Source: Rhypophila decipiens
Lineage: Eukaryota; Ascomycota; Sordariomycetes; Sordariales; Naviculisporaceae
Reading direction: 5' to 3'
NCBI GenBank assembly: GCA_033297075.1
Contig: MU858092.1
Location: forward strand, 1-64,000
Length of the DNA stretch: 64,000 bases
The number at the start of each line of letters is the position of its first letter. Positions within the stretch are counted from its first letter, which is position 1. The notes under the pieces were generated by a model that ran no database searches, was not told where the DNA came from, and saw only the letters and a list, made by a program, of their open reading frames with translations. Position numbers and translations under genes: made by a program. Shown piece after piece: positions 10,954-23,424 of this stretch.

Positions 10954-12354
10954 CGCTTTTGTTCGATAGGGAACCGGTGAAGATAAGAATCGTAGAACAG
11001 GAAGGAAGAAATGAGATATAAGATAAAAGAACGGGTCGCGGGAGGAAAGAAGTCACAAACATCTAGGGCTGCCCCTTCCTAATAATATATCACACTTCCA
11101 TTCTTTCGTGTCTAGATGCATAAATGGATGATAATTACCCCGGGTAGTCGCGATCGATCGTCATCGTCAACCATGCGTGCCATGACAGGTTAGGTAATAA
11201 GCAACGCGAGGTACTGTACTGTACAGATAGATGTCGCGATCCAAAAAACCAAACAGCCAATTTCCCAATTGCCATGTTCACCTACAAAACCTGTACTGCG
11301 TGAAAACAATCGCATCCAAATTGGTTCGTTTTCGCATCTTAACTGGGTGCTCGGAACCTACCCGAGCAATAAAAGATGGTCATATAAAATTTCCTGTTCC
11401 TGTTTTCTGGTTCCCGTGCCTTGATTTTCTAGTGTACCATTTGTGCAGCGTCGTTTCGGATAAAATCATACCCTACCAAATGGTCAATGGTGAATCTGTC
11501 CATCACATCCTGCCTTCTCGCAAAATGGAATTGGAAGAGACCGAGATGCACGAAGAAACAATGCTGGTGCGGAGCACACGAATTTAGTGATGGTTATTCC
11601 GATTCCCAGCCCGGTACTGTATCTTTATCAGCCGTACCGAGAGTTGTAATGCGTACCGGTACGGGTACAGAATACCCGAAACCCTAACCCTTATCGTCGA
11701 GCTTATCGTTACTTCAGCTCATCTCAGCTCCCCAAATCGTCGAGCCGAGAATTCAGCTGGGGCGGGTGAGTTGCTCGATATCCAAAATATGCTCAAGAAA
11801 CTGAATGAGACATAATGTCTTGGTCAAATAACCTAGGTCGCTAGTAGTACTTAAGCTCGAGAGGGTATCTCCCGCTCAGAATGATATTGCTCAATGAATC
11901 AACATCCCTCCCCAACATCCCCCCAAGAGTAAGACAACACAAACAGGATATCAATGTTATTACTCCATGTCTCCATCTACTCGACAAACCGCCTATTCAC
12001 TCCGTCCGTAAACCACCCAGGAATGGCCGACGGGCCCCATAAAGACATTCCAAGTGCAAACCCAAAAAGTACTACTACTCCTCCCTTTTTTGACAACAAA
12101 ATGCATCTATCGCCTATATCGTTCCGACCGACCAACCAACCCCGTAGCAACCAAAAACGCCGACCGAGGGCTGAAATAATGCGTGTGACATGATAAGAAG
12201 CTCCATTGGCTCCTCCGTATGCGAAAGCAATACAAAACAATCCGGTATGCAGTCGTGATGCCCTTTTTTGCCGCCCGTCTTTTCACTCATTTCCGCTATG
12301 ATTCAATACCAAGTTGATGTACAGACTTTCGAAATGAAAACAGAGAAAAACAAA
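10954..12354. other. Intergenic, no gene seen
   Basis: 1.4 kb: promoter side of the PDI-like gene and 3' side of the chromatin gene. Contains a short GTACCGGTAC palindrome near 11653 and two CCCTAA-like copies near 11681. No coding frame of note. Confidence 0.6.
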
Positions 12355-15300
12355 TCAGCCCCGACTGTGTCTGGCCTTCTTTTTTCGTGAGCCGGTGGAT
12401 TCGGCAGCTTCTGCAACAATAGCGGCCGACTCGCTCTTTCTCTTGGTCGGCTTTCTCGCGCGCACAGGGGCCGGTTGTTCAGAATGAAGATGGCCGAGTT
12501 GGTCCATAGCATCGGTATTATGCCAGCTGAGGCACCGGTATTTTGGTGCCGATACTTCGGGCGTGGGAGCCGCCGTCGTGCGTCCGCGGGTGCTCATCCG
12601 CTTGTTGGGCTTCTCGACGGGCGCAGGCGCTGGGGTCCCCTCTTTTTGGCTTTTATCGTCGTCTTCCTTGGTAGCACCTTTGGTGTTGGAGCCACCGACC
12701 GGCCCAATGTACGCCTTCCTGGCCTCCATATGTTTCGCAATGTTCTCACGGTTGGCGATAAGCTCTTTTCTGAGCTTGCCCTCCTTGAGCCCTTTATCAT
12801 TCAGCCACCCGAGAAGAGCATCAATCTCCTCAGGCTCTGAGTAAAAGCCCCACTGATAGGCATTGAACACGCTGGTGGGTCCCTCTTCCAGCTTCTTCCG
12901 CTCGGGAACAGTCATGTCGAACTTGGCCTTGTACTCGTCCTGCCATTCGGGAGGCATATCGATGTATCCTTCCCTCTCCAGCTCATCGGGACCTTGCACC
13001 CAGATGCAACCATTGGCATATTTGGCATGTGCAGTCGAGGACTCGGGTAGACCGGCGAAAGGCATACCGTTGCGCTCAAACCAGTAGTACCGGTTGAAGA
13101 AGCGGTCCTTGCCAAGGACACGCGTCCGATTGCAATCGTTCTCCCGAAGATCGTCGTCGATAACACCAATCTGCTTTTCGTAATCCGAGATGACCTTCTC
13201 CTTCGCCTCTATGTCCTTGAGGAGTTTGAGGAATTGCTTGGACTGCTTTGGAACCTTGGCTGCTGCTTCGGCCTTTTCCTTCCGCTCTTGTTCCAATTCA
13301 GCTTTGCGCTTACGTTCGGCGGCGCGGAGTTTTCCTTTTCGAAGAGCCCGGCCTCCTATGACACTTTCGTCGCCGGAATCGGGTACTTCTTCCGGCATCG
13401 GCGTGACATCTTCGAGGTCGGTCATGCTGACATCTCCATTGGTCTTGGCCGATTCCAGGGGCGGGCTAGGAGGGAGGTTATCCGGTAGCAAAATCTTGCG
13501 TTCCTCATTCAACGCCTTGAGCTCCTCGATGCTAATGACGGGAGTGGTTAGTCATGATCGGCCATCGTGTGTCCTGAAATTACTTACGCTTGCTTCCTGT
13601 TGCGTTGCAACTCTATCTTCTGCTTGCGATAATCCGTCATGGCAGTGCTGCACGTCTCCATGTACTCTCGGAAAGCCTTAGTCTCTGAGCACAGCTGGCA
13701 TATGATCTGCAAAGCCTGGATGCGGTAGTTGACATCAAGAGACGAATATCGCTCACGGACTGTCTCCTGGGTTGGTTGTTCAATCTCGGTAGGTACGAGC
13801 TGTTGCAAAAGCTCCTCGCACTTTTCTCTGCGCCGTTCTTTCTTGGACAATTGGTGGAGAAGCCCGACCATGATCATCTGCCAGCCGCCATCCTGTAGCT
13901 GTCGCTTCGCTAATTGCTCGATCCAGTTGTAGTCAGAGAGCAACTCCTCGGCGCGATGCTTGGGCGCATTTTCGGCCTCGAGAGCTTTGCGTTCCGCCTC
14001 TGCCTGCGCGGCAGCCAATTTCTCGGCTTCCGCTTTGGCCAAGCTTCTTCTAGTCGCACGGCCGGCGGGCTTGGGCTCCGGTTCCGGAGTCGGCTCTGCA
14101 CTTTCCTCCTCCTCCTCATCTTCATCGTCCTCGACTTCCAGCTCGGGTAGCTCTATTTGAGGTTTTCCCCCTTGGTCCTCAGCGCTCACAAGGATCTTTA
14201 GCACCGCACAGTGTACCTCGGTGAACAGCTCGACGGGGAGCTCTTCGGATGCGATATGGAGAGCTTCCACAAAGTCGTCGAACGTGAAGGAGTCGAGTTG
14301 GAGAACTTCCACATACACATTCAGGGTATCCCATGTTTCCAGCAGTGGGCCGACCGACTTCATCAGAATCTTGGCACCGAATGGATGTTTCAAGTCCGGC
14401 TCAACATCTACGGGAGGATCGTTGCAAAAGTACTTGAGCTTAGGTCTAACACGTCCCTGAGGTTGGAGCTGCAGGTCATCGATGGGGCCTTTGGGAGGGG
14501 GAGGCGGCGGTGGGGGGGCCTGGATCTGAGGTTGCTGTGTATAAATGTGGTGCATTTCTTGGTTTGTCCGGAGAGACAGAGCCATGTGCATTTGGCTTCC
14601 AGGGAGCGGCATGTGGACAAAGCCACCGGGCTCAATGCCTGGGAACCCGTTCGGCGACTTGTGCTTGGTACCGTTGGCTTGGTTATGGGCTTGTTGTGCT
14701 TGCTGTGCCTTGGACTTGTGACTCTTCGGAGCAGGCTTTAGGTCTGGCAGCCGGACCGGACCAGTAGGGCTCATGGAATCCGGGGTTGGATGAGGTGAGA
14801 CTTGCTCGCCCATGGACTGCCTCTTTTGGAGGGCAAGCTTCTTTCGTTCGGCAAGCTTGGTTTCATGCCGAAGAGCTTCGGGGACCGTGGTGGAGATGTT
14901 GTACCGCCGTGCAACATCCGGCTTGACGATCCATGGTGCTCCGGTCCAGGCTTCTCTCGACGTTGTCCCCTTGAGAAACGACCGTATGACTGACTTTGTA
15001 AACACCTTGCGATCGCGGGATATTTGGGTTTCGTCGCACACCGCCTCCTCGCCAGGCCGTTCGTCCAAGCTGACAAAGTATCGAGCACGAGGCGGCGCGG
15101 CCGTACCATCGGGAAGTGTCTTGCCACTAAATATCGCCTTGTCCCTAATGACGCCATGCAGTCGGTCTCCCGTCATCATGTTGACAATGACGGCTTCGTG
15201 TGGGTAGTAGTCAGTCTTGAAATCGTCGTAGACCTGGTCGACTAACGTGTCGATTCGGGACGTCGTTTTGAACTGAACCTTTCGTAGGACCGGCCCCTTG

Positions 15301-15893
15301 AGAGCTTCGGGGAATGCCTGCTCGATTTCTTCGGCATTTGCTTGCTGTAATGCCAAGGTCAGCAAGTTTTGCGCCAAATCGAACCATGGGTTACAAAGCA
15401 GCCAGAAATGGTCGCCATACCTCGCTCCGAAGGGCATCAAAGAAGTTGAGGGCCGAATGGCCAGTGATGACGCATATAAACTTTTTCTAGAGAGCATAGG
15501 TGGTTAGAGACAGGCCAACTTGCGCCTTGGCGACTTTGATACTGGCTTCAAGTGCCTACCTGTTTATAAAACTCTTGCCTGTTCACGTGTCAGCTTTGGA
15601 TTCGGAAAAGGGGGCCTTGGAATAAACGGACCTGACCAGATATTCTTCATATGTCTTGAAGACCTCTCCGGTTTCTTTGATTGTCCAAACCTACGATATG
15701 GGTCAGCGGTGAGTAAGGGAATCTAGGCCTTTGGCCTAGGTCCAAGGGGGGGGCAATACATACCTCATCGTCAGGGCCAATGTCGTCCGGCACAGGCACA
15801 AGCTGTACCGGCTTGCGTTTATAAAGCACCTAGAAGTCGGGGTGAGCAAGAGGGTGGAAGTGGTGGAAGGATGGGGGAAGAAATACTTACCAT
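12355..15893 (-). CDS. itc1: ISWI-complex subunit, Itc1/Acf1-like
   Basis: Seven exons: 15891-15893 (ATG alone), 15764-15829, 15632-15690, 15560-15578, 15421-15486, 13588-15344 and 12355-13531; the joined frame is 1048 aa. The start gives MVLYKRKPVQLVPVPDD, and the WAC domain then reads WTIKETGEVFKTYEEYL, RQEFYKQ and KKFICVITGHSALNFFDAL. Further on are LRKVQF, a DDT-type region around TWDTLNVYVEVLQLDSFTFD (about residues 400-460), acidic and Ala/Glu-rich coiled-coil stretches, and WHIM-like motifs (RTRVLGKDRFFNRYYWF, WGFYSEPEEIDALLGWLN). The tail is basic (RKPTKRKSE, GSRKKKARHSRG). Such proteins pair with ISWI ATPase to space nucleosomes. Introns are 56-76 nt with GTAAGT/GTATGT donors and CTAAC/CTGAC branch sites. 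The five tiny 5' exons are predicted from motif and phase. Confidence 0.9.
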
Positions 15894-18539
15894 GGCTGGT
15901 GGTGGTCCCGTCAGAAGTCGATCCCAATGTCAATGGACAATCGAGAAAAGATGCTGCAAGGCTGATTATCAGCCTCGTGATCCGCAATATACAAGGGTAT
16001 AAACCAAGAGTACGACAGAGAAAAGGGTGTGGTGAGGGCGGCGGGATTGCAAGACGCGTCGTGGTGGATTTTGGAAGAAGCGGTGTTGTGACCGAGGTCG
16101 CGAGCAGTGGTGGTGGTGTTTGGGGGTGGAGAGTGGTTGAGCAGGGTTGTGGTTCGTGGGGACGGTCAAAGTGTGTGGCCCGTTGCCAGTCGCACGTAGC
16201 GGCTCATGGCTGGAGTGCTGGGGCGAGGGGGAGGGGGAAGACTTCCATCCGCCCACGCGGGAGGACGCATGGAAGAAAGATGGGAGCAGAAACTTACAGA
16301 GGAGGCTTAACAGAGAGTCAAATGCTAAGGAACTAAATGCAGATCGTGATCGCCTTCAATAGACAAGTTGACCGAGAAGATATCCAATCCAGGTGCAAGT
16401 TGAAGTTGAATTTGCGAGGAGTAGTTCAAGTCTCAGCCAAGCGCATTGAGACCAGACCGTGGACTCGATGAAGAAAAGTCGCGGTTGATGCGCAGAGAGA
16501 ACCAGAAGTGGTACACGAGGGATCACAGCGCGTGTAAAAATGAGAATTGGGAGAGATTGAGGGTGGCGGCGCGTGGTTGAGGTAGTGGGAGGTGAGAGTG
16601 GTCAGGGGAGTGGATGGATCCCGACCTTAAAAAAGAAGGGAAAGCTCCGGCTCTCCTCGTGCGCGGCACGTCGTCGTGCCTGGCTCCGCAGTATCAATAC
16701 CGTCCCCGTGAGTAGTCACTGGTCAGCGTAGTCGTTTGTCCCCCGTTCGAGGCGGGTTGCAGAAGATGTTGCTCGAGCTAAAGAGCTGAGTTCGTGTTTA
16801 AGGGGAAAGCTTAAAAGGGGGCACTTATATGGACGCGCAGGTGTGGCTTAACGATGCGAATCCATATCCTCGAGAAATGCGGATTGCGGGAGGAGGAAAA
16901 AGTTGCAACAAGGAAGAAGTTTGAGAAGGGCAAATCGGAAATGGGGGAGGGACAAGGTCGGCCGGTCGGCCCTAGGTGGTCAGTCAGTCGTCCCCCCCAG
17001 GTCCACGGGTGCGTTGGCGTGCTGGGTCTGGGTCCTGGCGTCCGGACCCGCCAGGCAGGGACGGCTTGCTTCCTGCGAAGCTCCGACCCAAAAAGGGCTC
17101 CTCCCCATTAAATACCCCCGACCGTCCCAGAAAGACTCTTTACCTGGTAAACCGACCCAGTTTCGATACTTCACCAACGTTTTTGTACTCGTTGTGTTCG
17201 CTGCATCCGGGGCTATCACCAGACACTTGAAGCATCAAAATCGGAAGAGTTTTCGTTTATCTGCAATCCCAAACGTTGTTTTGAAAATTTGCTTTCCGAA
17301 GGTAGGGGTCCCGCACTTTGGTCCCCCCAAATCGAGCCCCCAACGCGGGAGCGGAGGAGGAGGAGTGTACCACGAACAAACATGCACAGCTCTTTTTTCG
17401 AGGTACAATTAAACAGTTGCAATTTTAGGACATTTTCGGAACCACTTTTTAACGCCTAGCCGCACACCGTTTGTAGCGGCTCACCCTTTGACGTGAGTGT
17501 CTCCAAACAGCTGAAGTGAAACCATCCATAAGGAATAGAGCTGATATGATGATACAAGGAATCCTTCGTGATGCAGCTATCTCTTTGCTCTCTTCTCGTG
17601 AATTGACTTCTTTTTGTTACAGAAATACCCTGCCCAGTTCAGTTCCTTTGTTTTCTGACACGCGCCAGCTGCCCGCCTCCTCCCGCAGCAGGCGGTGCGG
17701 TAGACGGTGTGGAAGTGCAGCAAAGATGTTCCTTTCTCCGCAAGGTACAGCGCTAGCAGGCTCCGGGATCTCACTCAGATCTCCTTGACCATGCAAAACA
17801 GCAAAACAAAAGAAGCAGTCTGACGCCAGGCATTGAACGCGCCGTGCAGGAGGATTAGCAAAGACACTTTATATAATGAGTGTTTCTAGCATTTTTGAGG
17901 AGCGATGTGATTGATGTGATTGACGTTAACCCCGGAGCGAGCGGGAGGACGAGGTACCTGGGTACTTACAATAATTACTTAATCTACCAAGTACCGGCGC
18001 GTCGGTCATGGGTCCTAGTGCATTGCACGTGTTTGTTTTAATCACAACCAATTGGGCTGTTTGTTATTTTTCATCCCCCTGAATTTAAGGGGCTGGATTT
18101 TAGGGCTGAGGTAAAAAAAGGTCAATCGTATCTTGAAGTGTCAAATATGAATGGGATCGAGGATTTGGAAACTGGAGATGAGCCTGATGAGGACTGGTTG
18201 ATGACTCTCCTTCGGGCTCCTGCCACCAAAGATTTGGGCCCAAAAACAGAGCGGCCCGCGAATTGCGCCAAGAACCGAAGACGCCAAAAAAAGTTTCGCA
18301 TCAACACATTCTGCCGCTTCCAGCTGCAAGGCTGACAAGCAACCGCCACACCGCCCGGCAGATCTTCGGCTGCGCTAAAAGCACAGTGCATAACACGGTG
18401 TGAATAGCGAAGTGGGCACTCATTTAGCGTACTGACACTGTGACTGAGTCTTAGTTGTGGAAGCAATTGCTCACTGGCTGCACTGCAAATCAAGAGTGAC
18501 GAGTTAAAAACAAAGTAAATTTAAGTTTATGTTGAAGCT
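15894..18539. other. Intergenic, no gene seen
   Basis: 2.6 kb: upstream region of the Itc1-like gene and 3' flank of alg8. G-rich stretches near 16040-16240. Several frames under 170 codons overlap on both strands and show no domain. Nothing else identified. Confidence 0.6.
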
Positions 18540-20193
18540 CTATGAAGTAAAGTAAACAACCATGAACCCAACCCAGCTGCCGACCACGCCGACCGCAGAG
18601 TAAGAGCTGGTAAACATGAGCGGCAGAAACTCGTAGCTCTTTCCAAACACAATTCCGTGGATGAGCGACGTGTACAGAATTAGAGGGATGCTGACGGTGA
18701 TATACAGTGTGCTGAGCCTGTCAAAGACAAAGAACCGTGCGGAGTGGGCAGCTGGTGCTAGGCGGTCGAAAGCCATCAAGAACATGACGAGCCAGAAAAT
18801 GGTGTAGATCGTCTTGATGGGAAACTCGGCCGGAGTGAATAGCAGCGGGAATAGAGACACGTGTCCGGCAACAGCCAGCGGCCGGAAAGCACCCAGGTGG
18901 CGCCTGTCCTTGAGCGCAATCAAACTGAACGGTATAATGACCAGCAGGATAGCCTTCTCGTGCACATGCCAGCCAAAGAGAAACGACGCATAGCCGCAGA
19001 GGGTGACGGCACCGATGAAGTTATCCCACGTCGGCCGAGTGAAGAGTTTCAGCAGAGGGATGGCTTGAAACAAGAGAGTCAGGAGAAAGCACACATTCGG
19101 GGCGATGTCTGGAAGGACGGCAAACGACGTGTCCCCGACAAGACCGCGTGTGACACTCTGAAGGGCGTCTGCCTTGACTGGGAGTCCAATTCTCGGCGCG
19201 AGCACGATCATAAGCCTATCTATAAAGGAGTAGATGGCCCACACATTCGGTGCCCAGTACGCATGGCAGAGGCCCCGCGAGAAGGGGAATAGCCGACTGA
19301 TAATCTGGGAAATTTGGCCTTTCAGTGCGAATGGTCCAAACGCGACGCCGAAGATTGCGATAATTCCGCTGCCCAGCTTCAGACAGTTGAGGAACTGAAT
19401 TTTGAAGATGGATTTCGGCGACAAGCAGTACGCCCGGAGCAGGAATACAAAGTAGGCCGGGGCGAGATAGAGGTAGATGTGCTTCATGCACAGTAGCGCA
19501 GCGAACACAAGGCCGCTCGTGAGCAGAGTCGACTTCTTCCGGGCCAAGACCAAGGAGGCGATCAGGATGCCATACATACAGCCATTGTATTGAAAATGGA
19601 TGTGGTCGATAATGAGGAGCCCGGGCGAAAGCAGAATCGAAATCGCGGCCGTTTGAGCTGCCCGTTTGGAAGTGCTGCCATGGGCCGAGTCCACGAACCT
19701 GGATAGCTGTTCGTTAGCTCCCTCCTACACAAGCTCCAACCGATCTCGGGACCAAGACCAATCCATACATTTGTAACGCATACACCAGGAGAAGCTCCGT
19801 GATGATGACGGTGAAGCGCTGAAAGTAGATGGTCTGCCAGCTGTCGTACTCGAGGTTATATACACGAAGCATGGCCGGATCGACCAGCTTGGCCACCTGG
19901 GACATGACCCATTCGAAGTAGGCAAAGAAGGGCGGGTAGTCGAGCGTCCATTCTGACGTGTTTTCGTAGTACCATTCCCACAGAGGAAGAGAGTTGGTGA
20001 TGGCCAGCCAATTGCGGTGGACTTCGAAGTCGGTCGATTTGCTATTGTTGTCGAATTGTCAACAAGAAGATCATTATGCAGCTTTTGGAAGGATGCGATG
20101 GGAAACTGCTTACTATGCGGGAAACAAGAGAATCTTGAATGCGGCGGCGACTATCGCGCATTGCGCGAGGGAAGGGTAAATCTCAGAAGCCAT
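18540..20193 (-). CDS. alg8: ALG8 alpha-1,3-glucosyltransferase
   Basis: Exons 20114-20193, 19769-20041 and 18540-19698 (503 aa) with introns 20042-20113 and 19699-19768, both in phase. ALG8 adds the second glucose to the dolichol-linked N-glycan precursor on the luminal side of the ER, from dolichyl-phosphate glucose. Seen: N-terminal hydrophobic stretch [12 protein letters not shown], then [54 protein letters not shown] and [12 protein letters not shown], all hallmark ALG6/ALG8 loops, with many membrane segments between. HIHFQYNG and [10 protein letters not shown] point to ALG8 rather than ALG6. Length agrees with the family. It is divergently arranged with the L-type lectin gene. Confidence 0.93.
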
Positions 20194-21164
20194 TGCAACA
20201 TGTCGGGGAGGCCATTGATCGCAGACTCAGACTCCTATTCAACATGCGCTCTCAGGGGCGCTGGAGACGACGCTGTTCCAATTCCATGAGCTGTTGTTGA
20301 CTTGTTGTACGGATACGGAGTACGGGGTACTCCACAGCTTCAAGTGTTGAGTGGGCCGGACAGATTCGTTAAAGTTGGAGAAGGACAGTCCCTGCCGTGC
20401 CACAATGGCATGGTAAAAGTACGGAGACGCCACAGCGATCTGCCTGAAAAGGTATGTACACACAAGCCACATTCCCCGCAGGTCAACCCCCTGCTCGTTT
20501 CTGGTAGCCGACCCGACTCGAGCTTCTGCAGGGACTGTGACTTCTTGACAGTTTCAGGCCAGCAAGCTGTTGTTTTCTGTTCCTGGAGCTTCCAGACAAG
20601 TGCATGTCTCACTCTCGAGCTCCCACAACCTAACCCACGGAACTTTGATTCCGTGGCCAGACGGAATTCTGTTTTCTTTCATCCGGTCTATCCAATTATA
20701 TCTTTCTACTTGTCCCGTTTTTATTCTCTCTCGTGCAATTGACTTGTTTGTTCAAGGGTGAAGCTCTTTTGTTTTCCAGGTACCTGCCCGGTACAGTACC
20801 TTTCCCCACATTGACTGGCTCCAACGCCTCTTTCGATAGCCAGCGGCAAGCTTGGTTGCAAAGTGTCCTCAAAACCCAGGCGAAGAGGAACACCGAGGAG
20901 GTGCACCATAATCAGCCGGTTTGAGGCGGGAGAAACAAGTTGGGAAAAACTTACTATACGACACGTTGGTATTTTTTGGACTGCAACTCTCACCTGAAGT
21001 TTTATCTTTTTTTCTTCTCTCCACCAACCACCGTGTTGCGAAATACAGCGCCATTTGTTGTGCTTGTGTCTGGTAGTATCAACCGACACTTATACAACGT
21101 CCACCATCTTGATACCACACACAGCCAAAGCAACACAGGCACGGGCAAACAGTGATTGCCCAAT
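20194..21164. promoter_or_regulatory. Shared divergent promoter region alg8 / lectin
   Basis: 971 bp between the two start codons, presumably holding both promoters. Contains the repeated motif ACGGATACGGAGTACGGGGT near 20308 and pyrimidine-rich stretches. No convincing coding frame. Co-regulation of two secretory-pathway genes from one region is an inference from arrangement only. Confidence 0.5.
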
Positions 21165-22603
21165 ATGCGCTTCTCGCTGAGCGCAGCTGTGCTCGTGGCC
21201 GGCGTAGCCCAGACGAATGCGCAATACCTGGTAAACGAGCTCAGTTTTGGATATGGAGTCAGGTACAGCTTTCCCCCATGGCGCAAAATCCCCACGACAA
21301 CTTGAACCACCTCACTAAACAGGTCTTCTTCTCCGTATCTAGGATAGCTCCCGAGGGACAGAATTCGATCCCCAACTTCAGCTTGTCTGGCAAGCCTGGC
21401 GCCCCCGAACTTCTCTCGAATAAAGTGATCCTCACCCCGCTTATGCCGGGGAACCAGCGCGGCGCTGTCTGGGCGGACAAGACGGTGCAGCACCAGAACT
21501 GGATCACAGACGTGGAATTCCGCGCGAGCGGGCCCGAGCGAGCAGGCGGCAATCTCAACATCTGGCTCGCCAAAGATGGGCCTCACGTAGTAGGGACATC
21601 TTCCCTTTACACTGTCAGGAAATTCGAGGGTCTCGTGTTGGTGGTCGACCAGCACGGGGGCACCAGCGGCATGATCCGAGGCTTCCTCAACGACGGCAAC
21701 ACCGACTACAGCGTCCACCACAACGTGGACGGCCTGGCCTTTGGCCACTGCGTATTCCCTTATCGCAATCTGGGACGCCCGGCCCAGATCAAGCTCCGTC
21801 AGACCGACGCCAAGTTCAGCGTCGAGGTCGACAGCCACCTCTGCTTCGAGAGCGACAAGATTCGCATCCCTGCAGGCTACAACTTTGGCATCACCGCGGC
21901 CTCAGCCGACAGCCCCGACTCGTTTGAAGTGTTCAAGCTGGTCGTTCTCACCGAGGATAGCAAGACGCACGGTGGCAGCTCCGGCCACGAGGGCTCCTCC
22001 GGCTATGTTCAGGCTAATGACCCCCCCAAAAGGGACTACGCCCGCTCTGGTCAGGCCTCCAACACCAACAACAACAACAATAATAACAATAACCAACAAG
22101 TCGACGACCCGTATGACCAGAAAATCCCCGACGAAGAGGCCGACAAGATCACCTCGTCCAAAGCCCAGTTCGCCGATCTACACAACCGCCTACAATCCGT
22201 CAACCACCACCTATCAACCATCTTCCGCCAGCAAGCGCAATACCAATCCGTAGGCGAGAAACGGCACGAGGAACTATCCATCATGATCGGCGAGCTCAAG
22301 GGTCTTATGTCCAAGCTCGACACTATTTCGTCTCTCGAAAACAAGATTACAAGTCTGGAGAACGACATCAAGAGCGTGAGGAGAGACGTATGGAACAAGG
22401 TCCAGGATTCCGAGAACGCCGTCAAGAACCACTTGACAGACAAGCATGCCGATCTGCATGAGCATGTCGAGGACAAGCTGAAGAAGCACGTCGGCGGGGG
22501 ACACACCAAGTTGATTTTCTTCTTTATTTGCGGGCAGGCGTTGCTTGCGGGCACGTATGTTTGGTATAAGCGGAGGAGGAGCATGCCTAAGAAGTACTTG
22601 TAG
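21165..22603 (+). CDS. L-type lectin cargo receptor (ERGIC-53/Emp47-like)
   Basis: Exons 21165-21262 and 21343-22603 (452 aa). The start at 21165 is chosen because it gives a signal peptide (MRFSLSAAVLVAGVAQTNAQ), and the intron 21263-21342 (donor GTACAG, acceptor TATCTAG) restores the frame to SFGYGVR then IAPEGQNSIPNFSL. The lectin domain (about residues 25-260) includes GGNLNIWLAKDG, FEGLVLVVDQHGG, GFLNDG and YNFGITAAS. An Asn-rich run follows near residue 300, then a coiled coil (LENKITSLENDIKSVRRDV) and one membrane span (LIFFFICGQALLAGTYVW). The tail ends KKYL, a dilysine KKxx retrieval signal. Expected role: type I receptor carrying glycoproteins between ER and Golgi. Convergent with the downstream aminopeptidase gene. 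Confidence 0.9.
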
Positions 22604-23424
22604 TGTAGATACCTTTTTTTCTGTCTTTCTTTGATGTTGGTTTTGGGTTTCTTTTTGGTTGGTAGTTCTGGGTTTTCCCATTTATGAGAGCGTTAAAACT
22701 CTGTTGATTTTATGGCATATTGTGGAAGGGAGGAAAGAGGCGCGGAAGACGGACGTGTATGTAAATATGAAGAACAGCTTGAATGATGAATGATAATTAT
22801 CATGGCCAATCTCGTTTCAGACTGTCAGATTGGAACCAGGTGGTTCTTTTTGTTTGCCCTTGTGGCACTTGGTCCTGGTAGTAAATGTCGCTTTTGCATC
22901 TCTTGGGTACACCTTTCACGGTCAGAAAATGTGGTATGGTTCAGAGGACAAAGGGAATACTACAGCAGCAACATCAAGATACACAAACTGATTCTCATAC
23001 CGTATCATGGATATCAAATATGCTTAATAAATCTGTCGTCTGTCTGCCTATTTGTCTGTACTGCTAGCAACGAAAAAAGAAAAGCCACGGAGACGAGTCT
23101 TCCATAATGAAGAGCCAAGAAAAAGGAGGAAAAACAAGACACTCCCTACCATACCCAGTCAACCAGTCAATCATTAACCACAGTGTACCAACCCAACCCA
23201 AACCGTCTATCAAACAATCATTGCCGAACCAGTTTCCTCGGAATCCGAACCACACACTCACTCAGAATTAACCTGGAAACCCCGAGTCACATAAACAACC
23301 CCATCAATCCGATTCTTGCCCACAACCATTTAACCACCAAAGCACACTCCAAGGACAAAGCGAGACTACCATTCCCATTCCCAAAACTCCATAGAAGCGA
23401 TTCTTGGCGAGACATCAACTACCA
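22604..23424. other. Convergent 3' flanks, no gene seen
   Basis: 821 bp between the stops of the lectin and aminopeptidase genes. AT-richer than the surroundings; no coding frame with recognisable content. Confidence 0.6.

Noticed and set aside
11680..11694. Telomere-like CCCTAACCC
   Set aside because: Only about two copies; no array.
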